Source of the DNA: Pterobdella sp. o SKG-2022
Taxonomy: Eukaryota > Annelida > Clitellata > Hirudinida > Piscicolidae
Direction of reading: 5' to 3'
Length of the DNA: 64,000 nt
Assembly (NCBI GenBank): GCA_964035795.1
Contig: OZ038320.1
Span: 29,537,160-29,601,159, forward strand
Shown: positions 24,401-34,725 of the stretch, in pieces
Layout of the letters: the number at the start of each line of letters is the position of its first letter
How positions within the stretch are numbered: position 1 is the first letter of the stretch
Position numbers and translations under genes: made by a program
Notes under the pieces: model-generated
The model's database searches: none
Told to the model about the DNA's origin: nothing
What the model saw: the letters and a program-made list of their open reading frames with translations, nothing else

Positions 24401-27400
24401 CGAAACAGTCTGTCGGTCCAACTAGGGTTTGAGCCCGGTACTTTTTATAGTTATCCTAGTGTTCTAATAATTTAGCTATATGAGTTTTTGTTCAGATTTT
24501 TTTGTATTTGTTTATTTCTTTGTGTCTTTATACGTATAAAAGGTATATCAAATTTTTTTCCTTAATGGGTGATACTTTTATATCATCCTTCTTTTCATCA
24601 TCATCATTATCGTTTTACGTCTGCTTAAAAATCCAAAGTCATAATTTCAAACCTAATTCAAATTACGATTAATTAATTCAAACAGAGAAGGCTTAGAGGC
24701 GAAATTTGACAAATATGGCTTCGAGAAAGAATTCAGGTCTCCGTATGATATGTTCAACACTCAGATCACCCGAAGTAATGATGATAATGCAAGGAATATT
24801 CTAGACTTTTATCCATTCAAGGTTGTTTGACAATTATAAAATAATTTCTTTATTTGTAACTTAAACTAAATATATACATAATACGTTGCAATATATGAGC
24901 TATGTTTAATTTAATTGCTATTTGAAGTGCTCTAAAAACAGTTATTACAGTGCTTTTAGGAATGTTGAGAGTTTTTGAATCATTTAGGGATTTGAGAGGA
25001 ATGATGATGGCTTATAATGAATCTGGGTTTTTCTATAAGAAAATCATATAGTTTAAAAGAGACGATTGGTTAAATGGTGTTCATGGTGATAAAAGAGTTT
25101 TTTGCATAAAATTTTGATGTATAATAGCTATTTTTTTTAAAAAAAGAACAATAGTTTTGAGGAAAGGGTTGATGAATGAAGATATTGGTGCTATCTCAAA
25201 ATGATAGTGGTTTATGAGAATGATAGCGATTTGTGGTTACAAAAGATGGTGATGTTCAAATAAGTATGACCACTGTTTCAATGAGATTTTACAACACAGC
25301 ATCTACACCACCGCCCACAGAGACGCCAAATGGAGGAGGTTCCAAGCTCCAGGTGGGAGTCGATGCTGATCAGTATGGAGGTGAGTCTCGCCTCAAACAC
25401 CTTAAACTGCACAGACTCCGAGTACAAACATCTCATAAGGCTTGGAGTGCCTGATGGTTTGAGGGCCAGGCTGTGGAAAGTGTTGGTTATTATTTTTGAA
25501 GGATTTGTTGAAATGAAGTTTTAATTCACTCGATAATTTTATACTAATAATGAAGAGCTTGAAAAACAAAATCATTCATTAGTTTTGTGATTTCTTACAT
25601 TTTATTTTAACTTGCATTATTTTTTTTTCTTCATTATTCCCTCTAGATGCATAGACAGATTGATACGACCTTATCGAAGCAGCAAGAAGTTCATGGAATA
25701 TCCTGACCTTCTCAACCTCATCCATCAAAAAAAAGTCATCCTTCCTCTAGCCACCCAGGTTCAGTTGTAAAAAATGTTGTGTGCATCTAAGTTATTCTGA
25801 TATTTAATAGTTATTTTGTACGGTGTTTATATAAAGTGAAATACTAGATAGTTCAATGTTAACTTGAAGATATAATTTTCAATAATTGTATTTTCATTCT
25901 TAAAAGATAACTCAATTCAAGTTGAAAAAAATTTTTTTTTAAATTACATAAGATTTTAAAAATCTAATTTTGTTTCACGTGACTCATTAAAAACATAGTT
26001 CATAGACATTTTACCAGTAAAAAGTTAAAAATTTATTTATAAAAATTTACCAACAATAGCTAAAATTTTTATGTACAAAGTAACAATAAAATCGATATAA
26101 ACTGTGTAAAATTCCAGATTGAACTGGATCTGTACAGAACTCTGCCAAACAACATGCACTTCTCAACATCGTACTCAGCGGCAGAATCAGCCTCAAAGAT
26201 TGATTCTCTCAGGAACATCCTCCAAGCATTCTCAATACATAACCCCATGATTGGCTACTGTCAAGTAGGTTTAATTATAGTAATAACTTCTATAAGCTAT
26301 AATTTCTTAAAGTTTAATTTTGTTGGAAAGTTTTTGAAGAAAGAAATAGTCTTCAAAGAAATTATATAAACAGTTTAAAATATATTCATAAGCATATACA
26401 AATAGACCCATAATAACCAAGATTCGCCTATAACCTCTAGGGCCTGAATAGGATAGTAGCAGTATTGTTGCTACTGTTAGAAGAGGAGGAAGCGTACTGG
26501 GGGCTGGTAGCCATGGTCGAGCTGGTGATGCCCGCCAACTACTACGACAAAACCCTACTAGGAGCCCACATTGATCAACGAGTCTTAAAAGATTTAGTGG
26601 TCGATAAACTACCCAACCTCACGGCTCATTTCGCTTCTTTAGGCTTTGATCATTCTCTCTTTACTTTTCCTTGGTTCATTACCATTTTCGTCGATAATTT
26701 CCCTATAGAAGCATCTCTCAAAATTTGGGATTCCTTTCTCCTTGAGGGAGATAAGGTAATATTGATTTTTATGTTTCTAATGTTTTGTTAATTTTACTAG
26801 CTATTACTTTCACTACTCAATTCAAATAAATTATGACCGAAAATTATGCCATTTGAAATACAAAACTCATATTTATTACTAATCATGGAAATTAACCAAA
26901 AATAACTACAAACCAATAATTTTAAGTTTTTATTATTATCAAACTCAGTGCAAAACCCACCCGGTATCCCAGGTGTTGTTCAGATACGCTTTAGCGGTGA
27001 TGAAGTACTTTGAGGAGGGTTTGTTGAACTGCAAGAGTATCAACGAACTGAACCACTTCGTCAGAGGAATGTGCGCCAAAGTTCACCAGACGAACAAGCT
27101 CTCACAGGTTAAGCTGTTTTTATGAGGATATATGAAAATAAATATTTAAAAAAAGATACAAAAAAAATAATGAAAAAAATATAAATTGAAATACTATACT
27201 GTGCCAAAACTAGGAAAAATAGACTATTTATCAATAAAATTTATTTGATAGTTCATAAAGACACAAGCAGCTAGGAGTTTTAGACCACATAATTAGTTTT
27301 GTTTGTCTTATTAGTAATAGTTTAATAAGTGGTAATAACAACGTCAGCATCAGCCCGGTGAAAAAACCCACCTTCTCGTGGTGCCGGGTGTGCACTCCAA

Positions 27401-28314
27401 AAGAAGTGTCGAAGAGGTTCTAAACCACGTCAGCTTCCAACCACAAAGCATTTCGAGAATTCATCCATTTTTATCGCTGCTCACCAAAAGTCACAAACAA
27501 CTCGAAGCTGCAAGTTTCTTTCGGTACTTGCTCCAAAGAGTGTCGGAAGACTCTTTGGAAGCTGGCGCTCAGCAACAACAATCAGCATCAGCATTTATTT
27601 TAAGGAATGAGTCACTCAAGATGAGTATGTAATAAACCACCAACTAGCTGAATAAACAAAAATCTAGCGTGTTTATATTAATCATTAAAATTACAGTAAC
27701 AATTACTTTTGAACTGACAGATTGCATTTTGTGATCTGAATCCATTCTCATACAAAACGATCAGAAACAAGAGAAAGATTTATAAGCAGACAATGACTGT
27801 TAGTTATCGCTGTTTATTCTATTATGTTTTAATTCATTAGTCTTGTAAAAAAAAAACAATACAATATTCTATAAATATTTTAAACTTTTTGTTAATGCAA
27901 CTTACATTATTTAGTACATTATAGTATTTTAATTATTCTGTAGGTTTTGTATTGGATATTTTTAGTTTTCACTCATTTGATAAATAATAAGTAATTAACA
28001 TTACGTTATGCAATTTGACGAACGATGATGATGATGATAAACTTAATCTATCAAATATTTAATAAACTTAACACACATTAGTCACTGAAACTCAAAAATG
28101 GCTCAATAGTAACAATATACACACTACAAACACAATTCAACAGAAAGAACTAAAGGAAATAGAAAAACTGAGAAACCAGTTTATCAAAAGTACATCATTT
28201 CAAGACAGTGAAAAAGGAATTAAAAATGAAGACCAAACCATTAAATCTGATGTCATGAATTACCATAAGTTGCTGACGAACGAAAGCTCAAATGAGTTTT
28301 ATGATTCTTTTTAG
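15424..28314 (+). CDS. TBC1D2-like RabGAP (PH, coiled coil, TBC domain), 17 exons
   Basis: Exons: 15424-16295, 17030-17144, 17808-18731, 20924-21051, 21423-22276, 22605-22630, 22742-22848, 23492-23577, 24063-24144, 24686-24821, 25300-25481, 25647-25758, 26118-26264, 26441-26755, 26973-27107, 27348-27624, 28082-28314. The sum is 1576 residues, all phases agreeing. The PH domain spans exons 1-2 (SGWLKVTKYG to GWMRML). A coiled coil covers exon 4 and exons 6-8 (EERALEWYKDERDAF). The TBC domain covers exons 11-15: LIRLGVPDGLRARLWK, IELDLYRTLPNN, NPMIGYCQGLNR, LEEEEAYWGLVAMVE, IDQRVLKDL, KIWDSFLLEGDK, VLFRYALA. The catalytic Arg finger motif of TBC (IxxDxxR) is seen as IELDLYR and the YCQ Gln is present. 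Predicted role: GTPase activation of a Rab (Rab7 for mammalian TBC1D2) on endosomes. Exons 3 and 5 insert long Asn-rich disordered segments. Exon 11 ends at an unusual GT|GTTGGT donor. Confidence 0.85.
17486..17580. repeat. 19-bp minisatellite, about five copies
   Basis: The unit ATTGTTGTTTTTATTTTTT repeats with 19-bp spacing (17502, 17521, 17540, 17559). It lies in intron 2 of the TBC1D2-like gene and creates spurious Phe-rich open frames. Confidence 0.9.
18300..18330 (+). repeat. AAT/AAC trinucleotide tract encoding poly-Asn
   Basis: Part of exon 3 of the TBC1D2-like gene. The AAT/AAC-rich run encodes mostly Asn and recurs at 18430-18520 and in exon 5 (21880-22180). Confidence 0.7.
19180..20715. 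mobile_element. Foldback-like element: inverted arms of 350-390 bp around an 810-bp core
   Basis: Arm 1 (about 19180-19570) and arm 2 (about 20380-20715) are imperfect inverse complements along their whole length. Landmarks in order in arm 1 are CCCAGTAACTG, TTCATTTGGGACAAATTTTT, TATAGACTGCC, CGAATTCAAGA, GCAGTTTG, GATACCAAAATATCA, GAGTCTACTGTTATC and TTTAACGTCATGTCTAAGAC. Arm 2 shows the inverse of each, diverged. The 19570-20380 core has no open frame of note. Outer-end pieces recur at 9490-9580 and inner-end pieces at 23295-23360. The element occupies intron 3 of the TBC1D2-like gene. It could be a non-autonomous DNA transposon, or two opposite insertions of a single 390-bp repeat. Confidence 0.65.
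23030..23190. repeat. Structured intronic repeat
   Basis: It contains a perfect 7-bp hairpin (CAGACTG, six-base loop, CAGTCTG, near 23151-23170). A larger inverse pair, TCATCAG..GGCT and AGCCTGATGA, lies near 23080 and 23138. GC content exceeds the flanks. It sits in intron 7 of the TBC1D2-like gene. Element family not identified. Confidence 0.45.
23295..23360. repeat. Duplicated inner end of the foldback-type repeat
   Basis: Two near-direct copies of TTTTAAYGTCATGCC, separated by about 35 bp, lie between GATGTC and GACATC ends. The same block ends the inverted arms at about 19540-19562. Confidence 0.5.
24225..24460. repeat. Two SINE-related copies in opposite orientation
   Basis: The left copy (plus) has AGTTCGATCCCGTGTCAAGC and a GTGTTTT body. 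The right copy (minus) reads GGCTCAAACCC, GGACCGACAGACTG, TTTCGCTATAAACACC. Both match the SINE head and body at 5225-5350. Located in intron 9 of the TBC1D2-like gene. Confidence 0.55.
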
Positions 28315-29856
28315 CATTTCTCAAACAGCTTGAAATATTGCTTGTATATTGTTGGTTATATACTTTTAGTTGAGTATCGATTCTAGCGCCTCTAACCATT
28401 TTTTGAGGTTTTTAAGACTTAGCACTACATTGAATTGAGAATGAAGGTATCAGTTTTGTTATTCAAGTATTTAACTATTAATGTTTTATGTTTTTAAAAG
28501 GCTTTTTCAATTCTATTTTTTATAATGCCGAAGATATTTTAGATTTAAATCAGTATTTTGGGTATTTTCAATCAAATTTTTAGAAACATTATAATAAATA
28601 TAATAATCGCTGTTTTTTTATTTTATTGAATTCAATTAGGCATTATTAAAATATTTAAAGTTATTTTATTTTTTTGTTGCACTGTCAAATATGATGGAAT
28701 TTCCAAAATCTGAATCAAAATTTTTCATTGCTTCTTTTTGTTCATGAGATTATATTTTACTCCTCAAGATGATGAATATCAAATTGACAAACAAGACCAC
28801 GATAAAACACTTCTCAAATTGTATTCTGTCTCCATGTTAAAAAACCATTAGTTTAAAATCTCTTTATGCAATTTTTTCTCTGTATTTCAATTCATAATGA
28901 CTGCATAGATATTTTTCTTGTCATAGCTATGCACTCTTAATTGAGATCTGTTTTTGATGATCTTTCATTATTTATTTTCTTCTTTGCAATTACCCATTAA
29001 GCAGAAGCTTTTTTTATGTATTTTAAAATCAAATTATTCTTCTAGACTTGAACTTTTCTAAAAGTTTCACAGTATAAAGTTTTTGGTTGTTCTATTCAAA
29101 GAAAGTAAAATACCCAGCCACTTGTACTTAAAACTTTTTGAAGCAGGTGTTGTCATGACTATACCCATGTGATATCTAATAGTTTTATAACAAATAAATT
29201 TTATAATAATTGCTTTTATGTTTTCATTAATTATTTATTTGTTTATTTATTTCCTTTTTTATCTATTTATTTAGTTATTTAATATTTTCATTTATTTATT
29301 TTTTGTTATGGTCATAGTCGAATACAAATCGACAAGCAATATAATAATTGTCAGACTTTATACAAGTATGCCCTGTTATATGTAACAATGACCTTTACAA
29401 CAGTTGCCTTAAACTCTGCACAAATACAAAGATTTGATTCATAACAGTATAATAAATGTTATAACATGTATCTTAAACTGTGAAAATCTTAGTATTTATG
29501 CTAATATACTCACTGAAAGACAAGCTATTAAGCCGTTTTTCACTCCACATGCTGCCAAATAGTTTATTCTTGCATTCAATGTTACTTATTTTGCATATAA
29601 AATGGTATTAAAATTAAAGATAATGACAGAAATATTATAAACATCGTATTAATATTAATTGTGACAGTTTTTTAAAGGTGACCTGTTGATTTTCCTGGTG
29701 AAGTTTTGCAGTAAACCTTTTTGTTGTAAAGCTATTTAATATTTATTGAATTTTCGGTTTATATTGTATATTTTGATATTTATTGTTTTTTATTTGATAA
29801 TATCTTTTTTTACTTATATTTCAATATTTTCTTAAACTTTTGGTTCTTAACATCTC
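28315..29856. other. Intergenic spacer, AT-rich
   Basis: It contains TTTATTTATT-type simple sequence near 29220-29300. No coding exons, RNA genes or recognised repeats were found. It separates the 3' ends of the TBC1D2-like gene (+) and the virus-like ORF pair (-). Confidence 0.5.
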
Positions 29857-32350
29857 TTTTTTTTTTACAATAAAACAACAAAATGCATGAAGCATGAAGA
29901 ATATAATAGAAATTGTCATGAATCATTTATAGTCTGAGTAAGGTTCTTCAGAATATCTTTCAGGTAAATCATCCTGCTGATAACCAAACTGATCCCCAAC
30001 TGATTCGCTATCAGATAAGGTTGCATAGGTAAGTGATGCCATAGGCGATGGATTCCAATAATAATCATCAGGAGAGCTAGGTTCCCATTTTCTCTTGAAG
30101 TATTGTTCTTGCTCATTATGGATAGATGTTATAGTATCATCAACATCATGGACTTCATTTGTCTTAGTTACCTTGAACAATACATTATTCTTCCTTAAAA
30201 GTTGTGGTTTACCAGTAATCAGTACGTTGGATTCTGTTCCAATCATTATCTCAGTCGACTCTTGGAGTGTTGCAACTGTTGACATAACTCTAAAGAAAGT
30301 GTTCTCCTTTGGATTGTATAGATTGCCAAGTATCATATAATCTGATTTATTGATGTATCTAAAATTGTTTGTGTTCCATGCAATTCTCTTGTTATTAACA
30401 CTTACTCCACTCAGGTTTCCTGGTTTAGCAAAGTATATTAATACTGTGCCAGCCAAATGAGTTTTGACATAAGGTTCTTTCACTGCTTTAAGCCAGTTAG
30501 TTTTCAATTTTGGATTACATTTATGTCAAAATGTTCGAATTCTTTTGCATCCTCATAAACTTCGCCACTGTTTCCTGTTATTTTATCAATACCAGTTTGG
30601 AATAACAGTTTTATGAAAGTTTCCTTATATTTCTCTGCAAATTGTACCGTTTTTCTCAATATATGATCAATTGTATACTTCCCTATGTCCGTAATTTCTA
30701 ATCCCACAGAGAATTATCCCGGATTTATGATTATTCCCATTGAATCGCTATTCCATAGCACTCCAGTTCCTTTATCTCGAGACACTTCAAGTAAGTTTAT
30801 ATCTTCATCTAGCTTCACATTTTCAGTTTGGTTAGATGTAGTATTTTCCATCATCATAACTAGACATTGAGAATTTCCCGAAAGTTAAATCTGATCTTAA
30901 CCCATATTCCACATTAGGATTTCCAAACACTAGAGTTAAAATTGCAGATTTTTGTTTAGTTTCTTGTTTGTTCCAAATTCTGAATAATATCGATTTTATG
31001 TCTTTGTTTGGAGGAAAATTTGCATTTGAATACAAGTCAAACAAAAGCTTAATTTTGCATTCATATAGAAGATCGAAGAAAAAGTCACTTATCAAACCTA
31101 TTGAACAGTTTTTCATTCTGTTATCATGTGTTATATAATTTAGCTGTTGACCATCTAATGTTTTATCTCCTCTTCTTCGGATATGGTATATAAAATGTTG
31201 TTTATATTCTTCTTTTAGTGTTGATGTTCCATTATGCAATTGAATATGCCTCCCTTTGTAGATGTAATCCACCAAAATACCCTTTGCATCTCTTGCACAA
31301 ACTAAACTGATACTAGGCATGAAACTTGTCCTAGTTTGACCCATTGCCAGTCTACACATATTCTGGTAAGCGGAGAACACAGATAAGTTATATTCTGATA
31401 ATTTCCTTCCATGAAAATTAAAAGTTTCAAGCAACATTTGAATGTTCTTTAGACGAGAAGTTCCCTCTGGGGTTATCCACGCTTTATTTACTATAAATTG
31501 GCACACATTTTCTAACAAACTACTATTTATCAAATTAGCAGAATTTAGTCTTGTAATGATATTTGGTTGGTAAAATCGGCTAGAATAAATATCAAAAACC
31601 CATAATGTAGTTTCATCAAAATCATATGAAGTTACAACATCTCTCTTCTTTTTGTTTGTCAGAGTTTGAACTAGTTGGACGAACTCATCATTATTTAAAA
31701 TGGGTTTTCCCTTTGCAACTCTTTTAATGATTCCATCTTCTATGCTATTATCATAGTCTGACATTTTAGGATTTATCCAATTTGAGTACAATATACTTCC
31801 AGCTAGTTCTCGGGAATTTACATCAACCATTTCAGACTCTGAAAACATTGAAGTTTTAGAGAATCTAGGTGTTGAAAATTTGCTTATGTAGGTTATTGTG
31901 GAATTATTATATCTCTCTTCTTGTTCAAGTTGAGAGAAAAACACTGCTTCATACATCTCTTGGGACATACCGGTATTACTCACTGCCCAATGATTTGCCA
32001 AGTTGGTAGATGTGTAGATGGAAGCTGGAAACTTAAATGCTTTCTTGGCATCTTTCTTCCATAATGCGAAACCTCTTCTGGCATTCCCTTTTTCTCTATT
32101 TTCTTAAGATTCCCTATTAGTGGATCTCGTCTTGACATTTTTGTGTACAATTCTATTCCAGCTGATTGTTTTCTTTTTGTATTTGTCCATGCTCGAATTT
32201 TCGATACGGTACTTATAGACACATTAGCATTGGGAGCAACAGCTATTCTGTTATTCTTATAAGCTTCTATTAGGCCTAATAGCCTTTTGTACTCGTTTTT
32301 TATGTTTAATCTCCCGCTACTGCTTTTTCTTTGTACTATTGTTTTTTTAT
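29857..32350 (-). pseudogene. Unassigned near-intronless two-ORF unit, frame-broken; possible endogenous viral element
   Basis: ORF A runs on the minus strand from about 32350 to the stop at 30832, roughly 500 residues, with one frame change near 32080-32100 in an A/G run. ORF B starts at an ATG inside the last codons of ORF A (near 30852), in another frame. It runs to 29923 (about 310 residues) with an in-frame stop near 30715 and a frame change near 30510. Ten A residues follow on the coding strand (29866-29857), 57 nt after the ORF B stop. Neither product resembles a host family I know. No RT, protease, integrase or RNA polymerase motif is seen. ORF A is a mixed alpha/beta, non-repetitive protein with an Arg-rich N-terminus; ORF B ends in an acidic Ser/Asp/Tyr-rich tail. 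Intronless dense coding, overlapping ORFs and a terminal A-tract suggest a captured RNA. Viral capsid or nucleoprotein origin is inference; a retroposed host gene or unknown transposon is possible. Confidence 0.4.
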
Positions 32351-32438
32351 TATCATAAGCATATTAACCAAAAGTTGTAAAAATTTGTAGGTATTACTCA
32401 CCATTAATAATATAAAAAAAGAACTTAAAAATTTTCAT
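32336..32438 (-). other. Possible short leader exon and 66-nt intron upstream of the two-ORF unit
   Basis: A minus-strand ATG at 32438 opens 12 hydrophobic codons ending at a strong donor (G|GTGAGT, 32402/32401). An acceptor at 32337-32336 restores the ORF A frame in the right phase. This may be a real host-derived start exon or chance. Confidence 0.25.
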
Positions 32439-34725
32439 TTTTTTTATTTTCCAATCTTTTTCTATGGGGGTTCTTCATTATCATGAACGTCATTTGATAA
32501 TGTAGAGCTTTGAAAATTTTTTAAAAAATCTGAAAGTTTTTTCTCAGTTAAATGATTCATACCTTCTCCACAAAACACATTTATTGCTAAGGTATTGCTG
32601 TAAAAACGATGGAGTTTTAGTTTTTCTTATTCAAAATAATCTACTGAGAGCAGTATTTCGTCGTAAAATCAAAAAAGAAACGATTTAATATTTGTCAATT
32701 AAAACTATCATTATAGATTGAAATTTGAAAATGAATATTAGTTTATGGAATTGAATGTTCTACTGATATCAAAACCAATCAAGGCAGTAATCACTATTCG
32801 AATTAAAAATTGCCATGAATAAAATAAAAAGAATAAATTGTGACAAGGCAACCATTAATGCACGTTCTCAACATATCAATGGTTTCCAACTGAATAGTAG
32901 AATGTATCACTGATTGATTGACAATTTAGTAAAGCTAACTGAAAAAATGATAAAAACTGAGTTTGTATTGCAATTTCGACCTTAAATCAAAAAATTTCCA
33001 CGTCTCAAACTTCAAACTTTAAGCTTATAACGTGTTTATAATTAAAGCAACTGTGATGAAAAAGTTCCAACAAAATATTGATTAGGATCATATCTTGGAA
33101 CAGAACTTAAAAACTTAATCAAGAATTATTGAAATTAATTGAAAAAAGAAAACAAATCAGTAAAAAAATTGCATCATCTGGTCAAGCAGCCTGTAATGAA
33201 AACGAATTACAATTGGGTTTTGATTCTAATCTTAATGAATTGAACTTCAGTATTAACAATCACATAGAAATTTTTTAATTGGGGGTTGAACTTTTGTGAT
33301 AAAATTTAAAAAATCGCTTTAACTTCAATAATTTCATTACAGCAGTAATTTTGAAGTTTATACAATTTAATATAAAATGTGAATGCAAAATAATAAGTCA
33401 AATACGGAAAAAAATTTTTGAGAAATAATTCAGTAAAATCTGTCCTCACTTAATCGTATTATTACAAATTCATCCAAACTTTATATTTATATTAACAAAA
33501 ACAGATAAGTATTCAAACTTTTGTTTTGAAGTTAGAAAAATTGTACTTAGATTTTAAAAAAATGTTTTAACTGTAGAAATACTTGAATAATTGAGGCGTT
33601 TATAATATTTTTCATTTTTCTATTCGAATATATGGAAAAGAATATAAAACTCTTGTACATGAAATCAATTCAAATGTGAGTTGTTAAGTTTAGGTATTTC
33701 AACTGTAATATATTCAAATTTTATGAATAATAAAACTTTATATAAATCATCATTCAATAATAATAATAATAATAGTCTCCAAAAAACAATGAAAAAACAA
33801 TAATAAAACAAATAAATAACATAAATAAAAATAATAGAGACATTATTTAATAGTGGTGTATAACTAACAATTATAATATCGATTTTTATCGGATCAAGTG
33901 TAACAAAGTAATATTCTCAAACAGATATATAAAGTCACTTCAGCGCACAAGCACACATACCTCAAATTCCATCATGAAACCTCTAATTTGTGGGAAATAT
34001 TCGTATCAATATTAGCTTATTTAGATGATGAAAAGGTTTCGAGGCTAGTGCCACTATAGTCATTGATTTTAAGTTATTTTTAAAGTGTTAAGTGAGTTAA
34101 AAAATCATTTAAAGAAAAAAGCAAAAAAAAAATTTAATCTTAAAATACCAACTCAGAGTTAGAGCCGTTAGATATATAAACGAGAAACACTTAAAAGAAC
34201 TTGTTTTGTTAGTTTTGAAGATATGAAATTTTTAAGAAATACTTGTCAGTCTTGTAAGTTATTTTGTTAAGAAACAAATGGAAATATCATGGTATGAAAA
34301 GAAAAAATTAATTATGAATAACACTTGGAATTTAAAAATTTAAAACTAAAAATACATCAACAAATAAACTTCAAAAAAACATTTTTCTCGTTCATTTTTG
34401 TAAAAATGAATACTATCTGTAAATAAATATGCGTGTAATGATAAAGCATGTGTGAGGTATTATTGTTTGAATACAATTAAATTAGGTCTTTTGAAACGCT
34501 TCACCGCGCTAGGCGTCTTATTTGATATGGTATGTGTTTATGAAAATAACTTTTAAAATATATCATATCTTACAAATAAAATTGTCTTGCAATAATCTAA
34601 TTAAAATTATTAAGTTTAAATTATTAGTGCTTTTAGAAATACTCGAAAATAAAAATAAACTTCATTTTTTAGGTTATGAATCAGTGTTATTTTCAATAAC
34701 TCTCCCATGTTAAGCGCTGAGCAGT
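32439..34725. other. Intergenic spacer, AT-rich
   Basis: No exon with coding character or known repeat family seen. It contains an AAT tract near 33755-33775. Confidence 0.5.
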
